Counted from the stretch's first letter, positions 35,761 through 45,941 are shown. The stretch is 64,000 bases of DNA from JAKZVK01 sp965248255 (GCA_965248255.1 CBDFIW010000003.1:2418001-2482000); one strand, 5' to 3'. The notes: a model not told the origin generated them from the letters alone. Program-made: numbers and translations.

Positions 35761-37310
35761 AGAAACTGTTCCCAATCGTACTCGTGCTCTTGGGGACCTG
35801 TGGCGGAACACCAGAAGCGACTGATAGGCCGGCCGAACCCCAAGGACCAAAACCAATCGCGGTTACGCGGTGGACGGAGAAGTCCGAGCTCTTCATGGAA
35901 TACCCGCCCCTGCGTGTCGGCAAAACCTCCCGGTTCGCCATCCACCTGACCGACTTGCAGACATTCAAGCCTTTGACAGAGGGTCGTGCTGTCGTGGAAC
36001 TAGCCTATGGGGGCGGCCAGACCGAGACGTTTTCCCAAGACGGCCCATCGCGGCCGGGCATCTTCGGCGTCAACGTCATACCGACTCGAGCCGGCTCGCC
36101 CGCCATGACGATCCGTGTGGAATCGGCGGCCCTTGACGATGAGCACCGCCTCGGGCCGGTCGAAGTCACGGGAACGGAGGTCGAAGACAACGAGCACCCG
36201 CACGATGGCAGTGAGGGCGGGGATCACTCTCACGGCGAAGAGATATCCTTCTTGAAGGAACAGCAGTGGACGCTCGATTTCGCCACGCAGGTGGTCGGAA
36301 TCGCAACGATGCGCGAAAGTCTCACCGTGCCGGCCAAGGTCCAACCGCGCAGCGGCGGCCGGATCACCATAGCAGCACCGGTCGGAGGTCGATTATCGAC
36401 GGGCATCCAGCTGCCGGTAATCGGCACAAACGTCGAGAGCGGCCAAGTGGTGGCGGCTATTGTTCCTCCGACCAGCACACCCTCCGACCTTCCCTCTCTC
36501 GAACTCGACGCCGAGGAAGCGCGGGTGAAGCTCGATTTCGCACGGCAAGAACGCAGGCGGTTAAAGAGGCTGCTCAAAGCGGAGGCGATCCCAGCTCGCC
36601 GCGTGAATGAGGCGAAAGCAAACGAATCCGTCGTCGCGGCCCAACTCAAGGCGGCGCAAGCACGACTGGCGCAGTACGAAGAAACCCGCCAGGCAGAGCA
36701 TCAAGAAGACGGTCGCACAACCTTCCAGGTGCGCTCGCCGCTGAGCGGCGTCGTAGCGAGTGTAAATACGACCGCTGGAGCCCATGTCGAGGATGGCGAG
36801 ACATTGCTCGAAGTCGTTGCGGTGGACAGGGTTTACGTCGTCGGCGAGGTCTCTGAAGCCGCCACTGCCGCTGTGCAGCGGCCGACTGGAGCTGAGATCG
36901 TTGTGCCGGGCCTCGAACAACCCATGCAAGTCGGCCGGTTGGTCTCTGTTGCCAACTTCGTCGATCCGCAATCGCGAACGGTGAAAGTCATCTACGAAAT
37001 GGATAATCGGAGCCGGCGCTTGGCTGCTGGGCAGGCGATTTCGTTGCGGCTCTTTCACTCCACAACCAACCAAGCACCAACGATTTCTGAATCGGCTCTT
37101 GTCGATGATGGCGGGTGGCCCATTGTGTTCGTGCAAACGGGCGGCGAGTCTTTCGAGCGGCGGCCCGTAACGATGGGCGAACGCCAGGGCGGCAGAGTGC
37201 AAGTGACGACCGGAGTCGCACCCGGTGAGCGTGTCGTCACCCGCGGCGCTTATCTGGTTCGCCTCGCATCGATGTCTACGCAAGTGCCCGCGCACGGACA
37301 CGTCCACTAA
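35757..37310 (+). CDS. Membrane fusion protein of heavy-metal RND efflux system (CusB/CzcB type)
   Basis: A 517-residue periplasmic adaptor with an N-terminal signal, possibly a lipoprotein (VLVLLGTCGGTPE). An Ig-like N-terminal domain and a His/acid-rich linker (DNEHPHDGSEGGDHSHGEE) precede the barrel-sandwich and hairpin regions (LELDAEEARVKLDFARQERRRLKRLL, VRSPLSGVVASVNTTAGAHV). The beta-barrel domain follows (VPGLEQPMQVGRLVSVANFVDPQSRTVKV), and the chain ends in HGHVH. Histidine clusters suggest a role in metal capture. It overlaps cusC (ATGA) and lies 10 bases before cusA. Confidence 0.9.
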   Translation: MKKLFPIVLVLLGTCGGTPEATDRPAEPQGPKPIAVTRWTEKSELFMEYPPLRVGKTSRFAIHLTDLQTFKPLTEGRAVVELAYGGGQTETFSQDGPSRPGIFGVNVIPTRAGSPAMTIRVESAALDDEHRLGPVEVTGTEVEDNEHPHDGSEGGDHSHGEEISFLKEQQWTLDFATQVVGIATMRESLTVPAKVQPRSGGRITIAAPVGGRLSTGIQLPVIGTNVESGQVVAAIVPPTSTPSDLPSLELDAEEARVKLDFARQERRRLKRLLKAEAIPARRVNEAKANESVVAAQLKAAQARLAQYEETRQAEHQEDGRTTFQVRSPLSGVVASVNTTAGAHVEDGETLLEVVAVDRVYVVGEVSEAATAAVQRPTGAEIVVPGLEQPMQVGRLVSVANFVDPQSRTVKVIYEMDNRSRRLAAGQAISLRLFHSTTNQAPTISESALVDDGGWPIVFVQTGGESFERRPVTMGERQGGRVQVTTGVAPGERVVTRGAYLVRLASMSTQVPAHGHVH

Positions 37311-37320
37311 GGAGGGATTC

Positions 37321-40300
37321 ATGCTGAACGCACTCATTAGATGGTCCCTCAACAACCGGCCCCTCGTGCTCGCTGTTGCTGCCGGATTCCTGGCATGGGG
37401 CGGATACGTCATGAAGCGCATTCCTGTTGACGTTCTGCCTGATCTGACGGCACCGACGGTGACGGTCATCATCGAAAACCCTGGCATGGCGCCGACCGAG
37501 ATGGAATACCTCGTCACGTTTCCCGTCGAGGCGGCGATGAACGGGGCGTCCGGCGTGCGCCGCGTTCGATCGGCGACCGCCGTGGGAGCAGCGATCGTTT
37601 GGGTGGAATTCGAATGGGGTGAAGATGTTTACCGGGCACGGCAGACCGTGACGGAGCGGCTCAATGTCGCCTCGGAGTCGCTGCCGCCCGGAACGAGCCG
37701 TCCCGTCCTCGCACCGATCTCCTCGATCATGGGCGAGGTCCTTTTTATTGCGCTGACGTCGGACCGCCACACTCCGCTGGAACTCCGCACAATCGCCGAT
37801 ACCGTGATCCGGCGGCGCATTCTGGCCGTGCCGGGAGTCGCCCAGGTTACTCCGATCGGCGGCGGACAAAAACAGTACCAGGTACTGCTGGCCCCGGAGA
37901 AGCTTCGGGCGTACCAGATTTCACTCACGGAAATTCAAGACGCCTTGATGGCGGCAAACGCGAATACCTCCGCCGGATTTCGCGTGGATGGCGGCCAGGA
38001 ATACCTCATTCAAGGGTTTGGCCGCTACACCGACTTGGATGAGATCCGTCGGACCGTCGTCACCGAAAGAGACGCCACACCAGTCTACATCGGAGATCTC
38101 GGCAAGGTTCAGATCGGCGAAGCTCTCAAGCGTGGCGAGGGATCGCTGAACGGCGAATCCGCCGTCGTTATTGGCATCCGCAAGCAGCCGGAAACGAACA
38201 CGCTTGAACTGACGAACGCCATCGACACCGTATTGACGGATATCGAATCCCGACTGCCTGCGGGGATGACCGTCGATCGTGATGTATTCCGCCAAGCCAA
38301 CTTTATCGAGGTAGCGATTGCCAACCTCGAAGAAGCCCTCTCTTACGGCGGCATCTTGGTCGTGGCCGTGGTCATCGCCTTTCTGGCAAACGCCCGCGCC
38401 AGCGTCATCACGCTCTTCGCCATCCCATTCTCGTTGATAGCAGCTCTCCTCGGGTTGGCCGCGCTCGGGCTGACCGTGAACAGCATGACTCTGGGCGGAC
38501 TTGCGATCGCCATCGGCGAGCTGGTCGATGATGCCGTCATCGACGTCGAAAACGTCTTCCGCCGATTGCGCCAGAACATGTTGCTTTCGCTGGGGGAGCG
38601 TCGCCCGATACTTGAGGTGGTGTATCGGGCCAGCAGCGAGATTCGCGGGTCGGTTGTCTACGCCACGATCATTGTGATGCTTGTCTTCGCGCCGTTGTTC
38701 TTCTTGAGCGGCGTGGAGGGCCGTCTGCTCCAGCCGCTCGGCTTCGCCTACATCCTCGCGCTGTTTGCCTCTTTGATTGTCGCGCTGACAGTGACTCCCG
38801 TACTTTGTTCTTACCTGCTGCCCCGTGCGAAAGCAGTTCTGAGGGGAGAAGATCCGGCTCTCATCCGTTTTCTGAAGCAGCTCTACACGCCGGTTGTCGA
38901 ATGGAGTGTTCGTCATAGCGCCCTGGTGATGGTTTCCTCAACCATCTTGCTGGCCGCGGCGGTTGCCAGCTTCGGCTGGATGGGCCGTTCCTTTTTGCCG
39001 GAGTTCAATGAGGGACTCTGACCATCAGTGCTGTAACGATCCCCGGAACCAGTCTTGAAGAATCGGATCGTCTTGGGTCGGCGCTGGAGAATATCTTGCT
39101 TGAAGTTCCGGAGGTCGTTTCGACCGGCCGGCGAACCGGCCGCGCGGAACTCGATGAGCACCTACAGGGAGTCGAGTCGGCCGAGATCGATGTACGGCTT
39201 GAGATGAAGGATCGCCCAAAGGACGAAGTGTTGGAAGAGATTCGCCAGAGGGCCACGCTGATCCCCGGCACAAACGTCAACATCGGCCAGCCGATCTCAC
39301 ACCGTATCGATCACATGCTTGCTGGTACTCGCTCTAATATCGCGGTGAAGATTTTCGGCGATGACCTTCGTGCGCTGCGGGCAATAGCCCAACAGGTCGA
39401 GGCGGCTATGCGCGATATCTCTGGGGTTGTGGACCTGGCCACGGAGCAGCAAACCGACGTCCCGACCGTCAGCGTGCGCTTCCAGCGAGAGGCTTTGGCC
39501 CGTTACGGCATGCCGGCGGGATCAGCGGCAGAGGCGCTGCGGACCATATTCCTCGGCCAGGAAGTGGGCTCCATCTTTGAAGGGCAGATCGCTTTCCCGC
39601 TTGTAGTTCGATACGAAGGCGGCCAGCCCGAACAAATAGAAACTATCCGGCAAGCGATGATCGATACGCCCTCCGGCGCACGGGTTCCGCTCTCGGCGAT
39701 CGCGGAGATTCGCGAAGGCCGCAGTCCCAACTTTGTCACGCGTGAGAACGTGCAGCGCAAGATCGTCGTCTCCTGCAACGTCGCCGGGCGCGACCTGCGC
39801 AGCGTCGTCAACGATATCCAGGAGCACATCGCCGAGGAGGTGACCTTGCCTCAAGGTTATCGCGTTGAGTACGGCGGCCAATTTGAGAGCGAAGCCGAAG
39901 CATCGCGGCGCATTCTCCTGCTCGGCGGGCTGGCTGTGCTTGGAATCCTGGTCATCCTAACGACTGCGTTCGGGTCCTGGAAAGATGCTTTGACCATCAT
40001 GTGCAACCTGCCGCTAGCGCTGATCGGAGGGGTTGTCGGTGTTTTTCTCGCGGGTGGTGTGCTCTCGGTCGCTTCGTTGATCGGGTTCATCACGTTGTTT
40101 GGGATCGCCACGCGCAACGGCATCATGCTGATCTCTCATATCAAGCATCTGATGCGAGAGCAGGGTGTAACCGACTTTCGAGAGGCCGTCGTTCGCGGCT
40201 CGCCAGAACGCCTCGCGCCGATATTGATGACGGCCATGTCCACCGGCCTCGCGTTGATCCCGATCGGTCTTCGGTTGGGTGAAAGCGGCACCGAGATCCA

Positions 40301-40406
40301 TGCACCGCTAGCCCTCGTGGTGCTCTCAGGGCTGATAACCTCGACATTGCTGAACATGGTTGTCGTGCCGGCGGTCTACTGGCGATGCCACAGAGAACGG
40401 ACATAA
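37321..40406 (+). pseudogene. Heavy-metal efflux RND transporter (CusA/CzcA type), one-base frameshift
   Basis: The ATG at 37321 follows AAGGAGGG. The ~1029-codon length and the RND topology fit: TM1 LVLAVAAGFLAWGGYV, porter domains, TM4 with the proton-relay acids (AIGELVDDAVIDVENVFRR), and after the break GLAVLGILVILTTAFGSWKDAL and LFGIATRNGIMLISH. The first frame stops at 39021 (FNEGL). The other frame resumes with LTISAVTIPGTSLEES, so one base is missing near 39015 (GGAGCTCTG would restore FNEGALTI). Intact, it would export Cu/Ag or Co/Zn/Cd. The alternate start at 37225 lies within cusB. Confidence 0.87.
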
Positions 40407-40923
40407 GCTGTGGCGCTTCACTCAGTTGGATAAAGTCTCCACAGAACGGCACGATGTTCTCCGCTTAGGGAGTGGATGCCTCCCCCTCACGGGGTATCGT
40501 TTTTACCGATCCCGTCCACCTGGATGCATCGTCGCCTATTCGGATAAGTGCTGCTCTCTCGGAAACGTTAGGACCTTATCTGGAGGAACCCGGCGGGATG
40601 AGCCCAGAGGGAGGGTGAGGAGCCCGATCGCCGGGTTGCTTTGGATAAGGGCGTTTGAAGGAAGCCGCTCGCGCTTGCGGCGGACGCGGTCAAGTTGGCA
40701 CGGCTATGGGGATTGAATCAAGTTTCGTGGCTTGGGACGCTCTGTTTTCGGGTCGGTGAGTGACTCGATGGAAGAGAAACGTTGCTTGCATGCACTGCTG
40801 GGAGGTGTCGAGAAGCGACTCTGGAGGACCCTAGAGCAGGTTCGGCGCGCGGATTGGTGTGAGGAACGCACGTCGAGGGAGCGCGTCAGGTGACACGCTG
40901 GCGTGGCGGGGAGCAGAGCGTCT
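40407..40923. other. Region between cusA and the IS91-type transposase
   Basis: No convincing gene. Contains GC-rich dyads (e.g. ACCCGGCGGG/CCCGATCGCCGGG around 40588-40636). It probably holds the end of the IS91-like element, but I could not define that boundary. Confidence 0.4.
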
Positions 40924-42102
40924 TTAAGACGTGTCAAAGTAATTCGCTTCCTCCTGCTGCAGCTGCCAGGTGTCGAGCCTCTCGAACAGCATCATGGGGC
41001 CGCCGCAGAGCGGACAGGTCCAAGTGACGGGTTCACGCTTCTCACTCGGCACTGCAGGAACCGAGGAGTTGGTGTCGGTCTCAAGCCGTTGCCGACACAG
41101 CGGCAACAACTCTCCCCGCTTGCGAGGAGCGAGGAAGCCAAAGAAGCGGATGCGAACGAAGCGGGGCGGCAGCACGTGCTGTAGGAACCGCCGCAAGAAC
41201 TCTTCAGCCGTCAGCGTCATCAGCCGTTGTTTGCTGGAGTTCGCGTAATCCTTCCAGCGGAAGGTGACCTTGCCGTCGGCGAAAGCGACCAGGCGGTGGT
41301 TCGAGATCGCGACGCGGTGAGTGTAGCGGGCCAGGTAGTTGAGAACGTACTGCGGCCCACCGAATGGAGGTTTAGCATAAACGACCCAGTCTTGTTGGTG
41401 TAGCGAGCGTACGAACGCGCGGAAGGCCTTGTCTTGCTCCAAAGTTCGCAGCGCGCCTGGCAGACAAAGCTCGTTGTTACGATAAGCGCGCTCGAGAGCA
41501 TCAACGAACTTGCCGCGGAAGACGATGCCGAGCGCCTTCACCGGCAGAAAGAAGCGATACCGCGGACGGATCCAAGCTCCGTGATCGGGCGAGAGACCGC
41601 CGGCCGGGATCACGCAATGAACGTGTGGATGGTGGACGAGGTTTTGGCCCCAGGTGTGAAGCACGCTGAGGAAACCGATCTCAGCGCCCAGGTGTTTCGG
41701 ATCGGCGGCGAACTCCAGCAGCGTCGCTGCACTGGTGCGGAACAACAACCCGTAAAGCAGTCGCTTGTTGTGGAACGCTACGTCCGCCAGCCGCCGAGGG
41801 ATCGTGAAGACCACGTGAACGTAGGCCACGGGTAGCAGCTCACCCTCGCGTGCAGCGAGCCACTTGTCCCTCGCGCCAGCCTGACACTTGCGGCAATGGC
41901 GATTGCGGCAGGAGTTGCAGGAGATGGCCGCGTCGTAGCCACAGCGAGTACAGCGGTCGCGGTGTCCGCCCAACGCCGCCGTACGACAGCGTTCGATGGC
42001 GCTAAGAATCTTGCGATGGAGCCCGTTGAGTCGAAACCGCTGTTGGAATCGATTGCCTACCGCGCGAATGATGTCGGCCACCTCGAGGGGTGGCCGTTTC
42101 AC
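40924..42102 (-). CDS. IS91 family transposase
   Basis: A 392-residue rolling-circle (HUH) transposase. An N-terminal zinc ribbon (CTRCGYDAAISCNSCRNRHCRKCQ) precedes the metal-binding HUH motif in LVHHPHVHCVIPAGG. The nucleophile tyrosine region is YVLNYLARYTHRVAIS. A C-terminal CPLCGG motif ends the protein. IS91 elements move by one-ended rolling circle and can carry flanking DNA. It overlaps the upstream recombinase by four bases, the recombinase-plus-transposase pair seen in a subset of IS91-like elements. Confidence 0.93.
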   Translation of the reverse strand: MKRPPLEVADIIRAVGNRFQQRFRLNGLHRKILSAIERCRTAALGGHRDRCTRCGYDAAISCNSCRNRHCRKCQAGARDKWLAAREGELLPVAYVHVVFTIPRRLADVAFHNKRLLYGLLFRTSAATLLEFAADPKHLGAEIGFLSVLHTWGQNLVHHPHVHCVIPAGGLSPDHGAWIRPRYRFFLPVKALGIVFRGKFVDALERAYRNNELCLPGALRTLEQDKAFRAFVRSLHQQDWVVYAKPPFGGPQYVLNYLARYTHRVAISNHRLVAFADGKVTFRWKDYANSSKQRLMTLTAEEFLRRFLQHVLPPRFVRIRFFGFLAPRKRGELLPLCRQRLETDTNSSVPAVPSEKREPVTWTCPLCGGPMMLFERLDTWQLQQEEANYFDTS

Positions 42103-42997
42103 CTCTGCTTCTTATGCAGCCTCTTGGATCTCTTGACCTGGTCCGGGCTGGAAAACTCCGCTTGGTCGATCGGAGTGCCAGCCGCCCTGAGATGACGCTC
42201 AGATAGATGCAGATAGATCGACGTTGCCTTCAGATCGGCATGGCCAAGCAACGCCTGCAGCGTTGGCAGATCCGCGCCCTGTTCGAGTAGATGTGTGGCG
42301 AAGCTGTGCCGCAGCAAGTGCGGGCGAACCGGTTTGTCGATCCCCGCTCGTTGGGCCGCTTCCCGGCAGGCCAGCCACAGCACCTTCGGAGTGATCGGCT
42401 TGTCGACTCGCCAGTTTCTGTTCGTACCGGGAAACAGATAGGTCTTGGGCTTCATCCAGCGGTAATACTCGCGCAGGGTCTCCAGCAGCTTCGGACTCAG
42501 CGGCACGGACCGATCGCGGCCTCCCTTGCCGCGACGGATGTGGACGAGCATCCTCTCGCTGTCGATGTTTTCCACCCTGAGGTTGCAGAGCTCAGCACGG
42601 CGCATGCCGGTGGAGTAGAGCGTCATCAGCATGGCGCGATGAAACAGGTTGCTGAGGACTCGATCAGCCGCACCGCCTCTTGTTGGGTCAGGATGATCGG
42701 CAGCTCTCGCGGTTTCTTCGGGTAGGGAAACTCCTCGACTGGATAGTTCCGCCTCAACGTTTTGCAGAAGAAGAACCGCAGGCCTGCTGTGTGCAGGCCG
42801 ACGGTGCGGACGCCCATCTTCCTCTCTTTCAACAAGTACACCTGATACGAGCGAATCTCATCCAGGCCCAGCTGATCCGGCGGCCGGCCGAAGTGCTTGG
42901 TAAAGTCTTCGACCGTGCCGAGATAGTTCTTGATCGTGGTGGGAGCGTAGTTGCGTCGCCGGAGCTCTTCCAGCATCTTCTTGCGTAATCGGGTCAT
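42099..42997 (-). pseudogene. Tyrosine recombinase (phage integrase family) with one-base frameshift
   Basis: The first frame (42626-42997) has the SAM-like N-terminal domain (RNYAPTTIKNYLGTVEDFTKHFGRPPDQLG). The second (42099-42632) has the catalytic domain: Arg in YSTGMRRAEL, Lys in RRGKGGRDR, HLLRHSFATHL, LLGHADLKATSIYLHL with Tyr. They join near 42640, where one missing base separates LIESSA from NLFHRAMLMTL. An intact version would be a ~300-residue XerC/D-like enzyme. It pairs with the IS91 transposase. The RBS lies in a hairpin. Confidence 0.85.
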
Positions 42998-42998
42998 G

Positions 42999-43023
42999 GG
43001 GACACCTCCTTTGTTGGTGTCCC
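42999..43023 (-). promoter_or_regulatory. Hairpin sequestering the recombinase ribosome site
   Basis: GGGACACC (42999-43006) and GGTGTCCC (43016-43023) form a perfect 8-bp stem with a nine-base loop directly before the ATG. On the minus strand the AGGAGG site (complement of 43005-43010) begins in the loop and runs into the stem, so folding would reduce translation. Confidence 0.55.
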
Positions 43024-43097
43024 GACCTTACTCTCCACCAGGCGCCACTGCTGATGGACCGCTCACGCGCAGCGTCCGCCGCGCATAGCGGCTTGGT

Positions 43098-45043
43098 TGT
43101 GTGCCGGGCATGTCTGACAGCTTGGAGGTGAAAGTCCTCTGCACAGCCTGATGGAGGTGAAGTGCTAGGGAAGCGCAAGGGCGTCGTCGCGAGGCGGGGT
43201 CCAGAGGAAGCGTGGAACAAAACCGCGACCTGACGAACAGAAACCGGATAAGGGGCATCTTTGGTCGGACGAGCGGACAACTGATCGCGAAGTCCAGTTC
43301 CATCAAGGGCCAAGGCTGTAGATTCGGCAGGTGTGCGGCGAAGGCGGTCAGACTTACCCCGGGAGGTCTGCGTTCCGTCCCGCTGTTTGGGACTGGGGGA
43401 GCCGCGAGGCGACCTGATCGGGGCGCAGAAGTCAGCAGAGGGCATAGTAGGCCATGCAGTCGGCAAGGCTAGTAAGGCACTCCACAAGTCGAAAAACGGA
43501 GCCAACAGATAGGCCGAACCGAGAACGATGGCCGAAGGCCCGAACGGAAGAGAGCGGCAAGTAAGACTCGCAACTCATGGACGGCAAGCGGCAGAAAACC
43601 CAGCAACGACTGGCCTTCATGGACGAGCCAAAGGGTGAAGCCCCGAGGCGCGCTCGGCAAGGGACCGAACCGTCCGCGGTGAAGCGGGAATCTGAAAGCC
43701 CGGCGCGAGAAGAACGACTGATGGAGGAGGTGTGCGAGCGAAGCAATCTCGTAAAGGCTTGGAAACAAGTTCGGGGTAACAAAGGGAGTCCGGGTGTTGA
43801 TGGCAAGACCATCGACGAAACGCTGGACGACCTTCGCAAGCACTGGCCAGCCATCCGGGAACAGTTGCTTCAAGGAACGTACAAACCGCAACCGGTGCGC
43901 AGGGTGGAAATCCCGAAGCCCGGCGGCGGGGTCAGGAAGTTGGGCATCCCTACGGTGCTCGACCGACTGATCCAGCAAGCGGTCTTGCAGGTTCTGCAGA
44001 AGCGCTGGGACCCGACGTTTTCCAACAACAGCTATGGCTTCCGACCGGGACGTTCGGCGCATCAGGCGGTGACTCAGGCGCAAGCCTACGTCGCCGCAGG
44101 CTATCAGTGGGTCGTAGACATCGATCTGGAGAAGTTCTTCGATCGAGTCAACCATGACCTGCTGATGGCTCGTGTCGCCAAACGTGTCCCCGACAAGCGA
44201 TTGCTGAAACTCATCCGGGCGTTTCTAACCGTCGGGGTGATGGACGACGGGCTGGTGAGTCCTGCCGACGAAGGCACGCCACAAGGCGGACCGTTGTCGC
44301 CGTTGTTGTCGAACCTCGTGCTCGGCGATTTGGATCGCGAGTTGGAACGGCGCGGCCATCGCTTCTGCCGCTACGCCGGCGACTGTAACATCTACGTTCG
44401 CAGTCGCAGGGCGGGGGAACGGGTGATGGCCGGCGTCTGTAAGTTTCTTACAAAGAAACTCCGACTCAAGGTCAACAAATCGAAGAGTGCGGTGGCTCGA
44501 CCCAACGATCGGAAGTTCTTAGGCTTTCGCTTGACGACCGGAGCGGAGCCTCAGCGATTGATATCGCCCGAGGCGTTGCAAAGGTTCCAAGCGCGAGTGC
44601 GAGAGCTGACGAGCAGGACGCGCGGGATCAGCATTGAGCGGATGATCGGCTCATTGAGGCCGTATCTGCTCGGCTGGCGGAGCTACTTTGGCTTCAGCCA
44701 AGACCCGCTGGTGTTTCGCAACCTGGATGCGCGGATCCGCCGGAGACTCCGCATGATGACCTGGCGGCAGTGGGGGAATGGGCCGACCCGATTCGCCAAC
44801 CTACGGCGATTGGGCGTGCCGCATTATCGTGCGGCCATTGCCGCCGGTTCCGCCACTGGTTTGTGGGCCATGTCGCGGCACGCGGCTGTCCAGCAAGCGC
44901 TGCCCAATGTCTATTTCGATTCGCTCGGCCTTCCCAGATTGTCGGCATCTTCGAACGCTTAACTCCTCCGAACCGCCGTGGTACGGGACCCGTATGCCCG
45001 GTGGTGTGACAGGGAAAGCTTGCGAGGGCCTACCTATGTCGAT
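43098..45043 (+). mobile_element. Group II intron
   Basis: The 5' end GTGTGCCGGG at 43098 fits the GUGYG consensus. A reverse transcriptase/maturase lies inside. Downstream, AACCGCCGTGG...CCCGTATGCCCGGTGGT (44971-45007) forms the domain V hairpin and GACAGGG...CCTACCTATGTCGAT the domain VI region. The 3' end is placed near 45043 by analogy and may be off by a few bases. It sits next to the IS91/recombinase pair, and a hairpin repeat begins seven bases after the 3' end. Confidence 0.8.
43577..44962 (+). CDS. ltrA: Group II intron reverse transcriptase/maturase, altered catalytic box
   Basis: A 461-residue intron-encoded protein: RT domains with GNKGSPGVDGKTI, YKPQPVRRVEIPKPGG, GFRPGRSAHQAV, VVDIDLEKFFDRVNHD, EGTPQGGPLSPLLSN, then a maturase (X) domain (LLGWRSYFGF) and no obvious endonuclease domain. 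The active-site box, normally YADD, reads YAGD: codon 268 (44378-44380) is GGC, so one of the two catalytic Asp residues is missing. Splicing by the X domain might survive but retromobility should not. A single A-to-G change or read error could explain it. Confidence 0.92.
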   Translation: MDGKRQKTQQRLAFMDEPKGEAPRRARQGTEPSAVKRESESPAREERLMEEVCERSNLVKAWKQVRGNKGSPGVDGKTIDETLDDLRKHWPAIREQLLQGTYKPQPVRRVEIPKPGGGVRKLGIPTVLDRLIQQAVLQVLQKRWDPTFSNNSYGFRPGRSAHQAVTQAQAYVAAGYQWVVDIDLEKFFDRVNHDLLMARVAKRVPDKRLLKLIRAFLTVGVMDDGLVSPADEGTPQGGPLSPLLSNLVLGDLDRELERRGHRFCRYAGDCNIYVRSRRAGERVMAGVCKFLTKKLRLKVNKSKSAVARPNDRKFLGFRLTTGAEPQRLISPEALQRFQARVRELTSRTRGISIERMIGSLRPYLLGWRSYFGFSQDPLVFRNLDARIRRRLRMMTWRQWGNGPTRFANLRRLGVPHYRAAIAAGSATGLWAMSRHAAVQQALPNVYFDSLGLPRLSASSNA

Positions 45044-45049
45044 TGCCAA

Positions 45050-45139
45050 GTAGGGGCGGGCCCCGGGCGGGCCCCCGGGCCCGCCCGCCCAGCATGGTGG
45101 CCGATGCCCCAATCAGATACGTCACCGTATTCATGAAAC
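45050..45139 (-). repeat. GTAGGGG hairpin repeat, full-length copy
   Basis: GTAGGGGCGGGCC hairpin at 45050 followed by a tail whose reverse complement reads GGTGACGTATCTGATTGGGG CATCGGCC, the same tail as the copies at 46232, 58444, 59505 and 59749. The unit starts seven bases after the group II intron. Confidence 0.75.
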
Positions 45140-45163
45140 GGTGTACTTGGCCTGCCGCAGCAT

Positions 45164-45192
45164 GTAGGGGTGGACCGCTGCGTCCACCCCCC
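45164..45192 (+). repeat. GTAGGGG hairpin repeat, short copy
   Basis: GTAGGGGTGGACCGC pairs with GCGTCCACCCC. The stem bases differ from other copies but covary (GTGGAC/GTCCAC), so pairing is kept. Confidence 0.65.
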
Positions 45193-45267
45193 GGCCCGCC
45201 GGCCGACTCCCATTGAAAAGCTATGCCAATGCCGCTCGTCATCGCCCGTGGCGGCCCTTCGTAGACC

Positions 45268-45807
45268 ATGACCCCCAGTGAACAAAATCCCGCGCTTCCA
45301 TCACCCGTGCCGGATCCACTAGCAGGCCTATCCGAAGCCGGCAACCCTCCGCCAAAACCCGGTCAATTCCGGCCACCTGCCAACGAACCGACGGTCGAGA
45401 TGTCTGAGCCCGGCAGGGACATATCCCCAAATCAAGATCGCGCCATTGCCGCCCTCCTCACGTCCCGCACGACCGTCGAGGCCGCCCGCAAGGCCGGCGT
45501 CGGCGAACGCACCCTGCGCCGTTGGCTCAAGAAGGACGACTTTCAGTCCCATTTGCGCCGCGCCCGCCGGCAAGCCTTCTCGCGTTCCATTGGACGGCTG
45601 CAACAGGTCGCCGCCGACGCCATCTCCACTCTCGGCCGGATCATGAATGACGAAAAAGCGAGCCCGGCCACGCGCGTGAGCGCCGCCCGCACCGCTCTTC
45701 AGTTCGGCTACCACGGCGTCGAGGTAGACGATTTCGAACAGCGACTCACCGAGTTGGAGCGGACAAAGCGGCTCATCGAGAAGGCGAAGAAGCAGCGCTT
45801 GCCATGA
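45268..45807 (+). CDS. Helix-turn-helix protein resembling phage terminase small subunit
   Basis: A 179-residue protein. The first 50 residues are proline-rich and disordered. The HTH follows at ~58-90 (AALLTSRTTVEAARKAGVGERTLRRWLK), then a long helical region (RARRQAFSRSIGRLQQVAADAISTLGRIMNDEKASPATRVSAARTAL) and a coiled-coil tail. Such proteins resemble terminase small subunits but occur as free-standing genes in GC-rich environmental genomes. No terminase large subunit is nearby, so a packaging role is unproven. Overlaps the next tiny frame by ATGA. Confidence 0.7.
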   Translation: MTPSEQNPALPSPVPDPLAGLSEAGNPPPKPGQFRPPANEPTVEMSEPGRDISPNQDRAIAALLTSRTTVEAARKAGVGERTLRRWLKKDDFQSHLRRARRQAFSRSIGRLQQVAADAISTLGRIMNDEKASPATRVSAARTALQFGYHGVEVDDFEQRLTELERTKRLIEKAKKQRLP

Positions 45808-45941
45808 CCAAGTCCTTGCTGCAATCCCGCACCGAGTCTCTGGAGGAAAATCAGAGGGCCGCCCGGGAGGGTGGCGTCAAATGCCGCGGACAAACACGAA
45901 AACCACTCCTGCCGTGCTCTCACCGCGGGCTCGCCTTTTGA
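45804..45941 (+). CDS. Possible 45-residue protein
   Basis: The ATG overlaps the stop of the HTH gene (ATGA). The product, MTKSLLQSRTESLEENQRAA onward, is basic with no known motif. Only the coupling argues for it. Confidence 0.3.
   Translation: MTKSLLQSRTESLEENQRAAREGGVKCRGQTRKPLLPCSHRGLAF

Noticed and set aside
43577..44962. Could this reverse transcriptase be the DGR enzyme for the NACHT-FGE gene?
   Set aside because: It has the group II QGG motif, a maturase domain and flanking intron domain V, and its catalytic box is mutated. DGR enzymes lack the maturase part.
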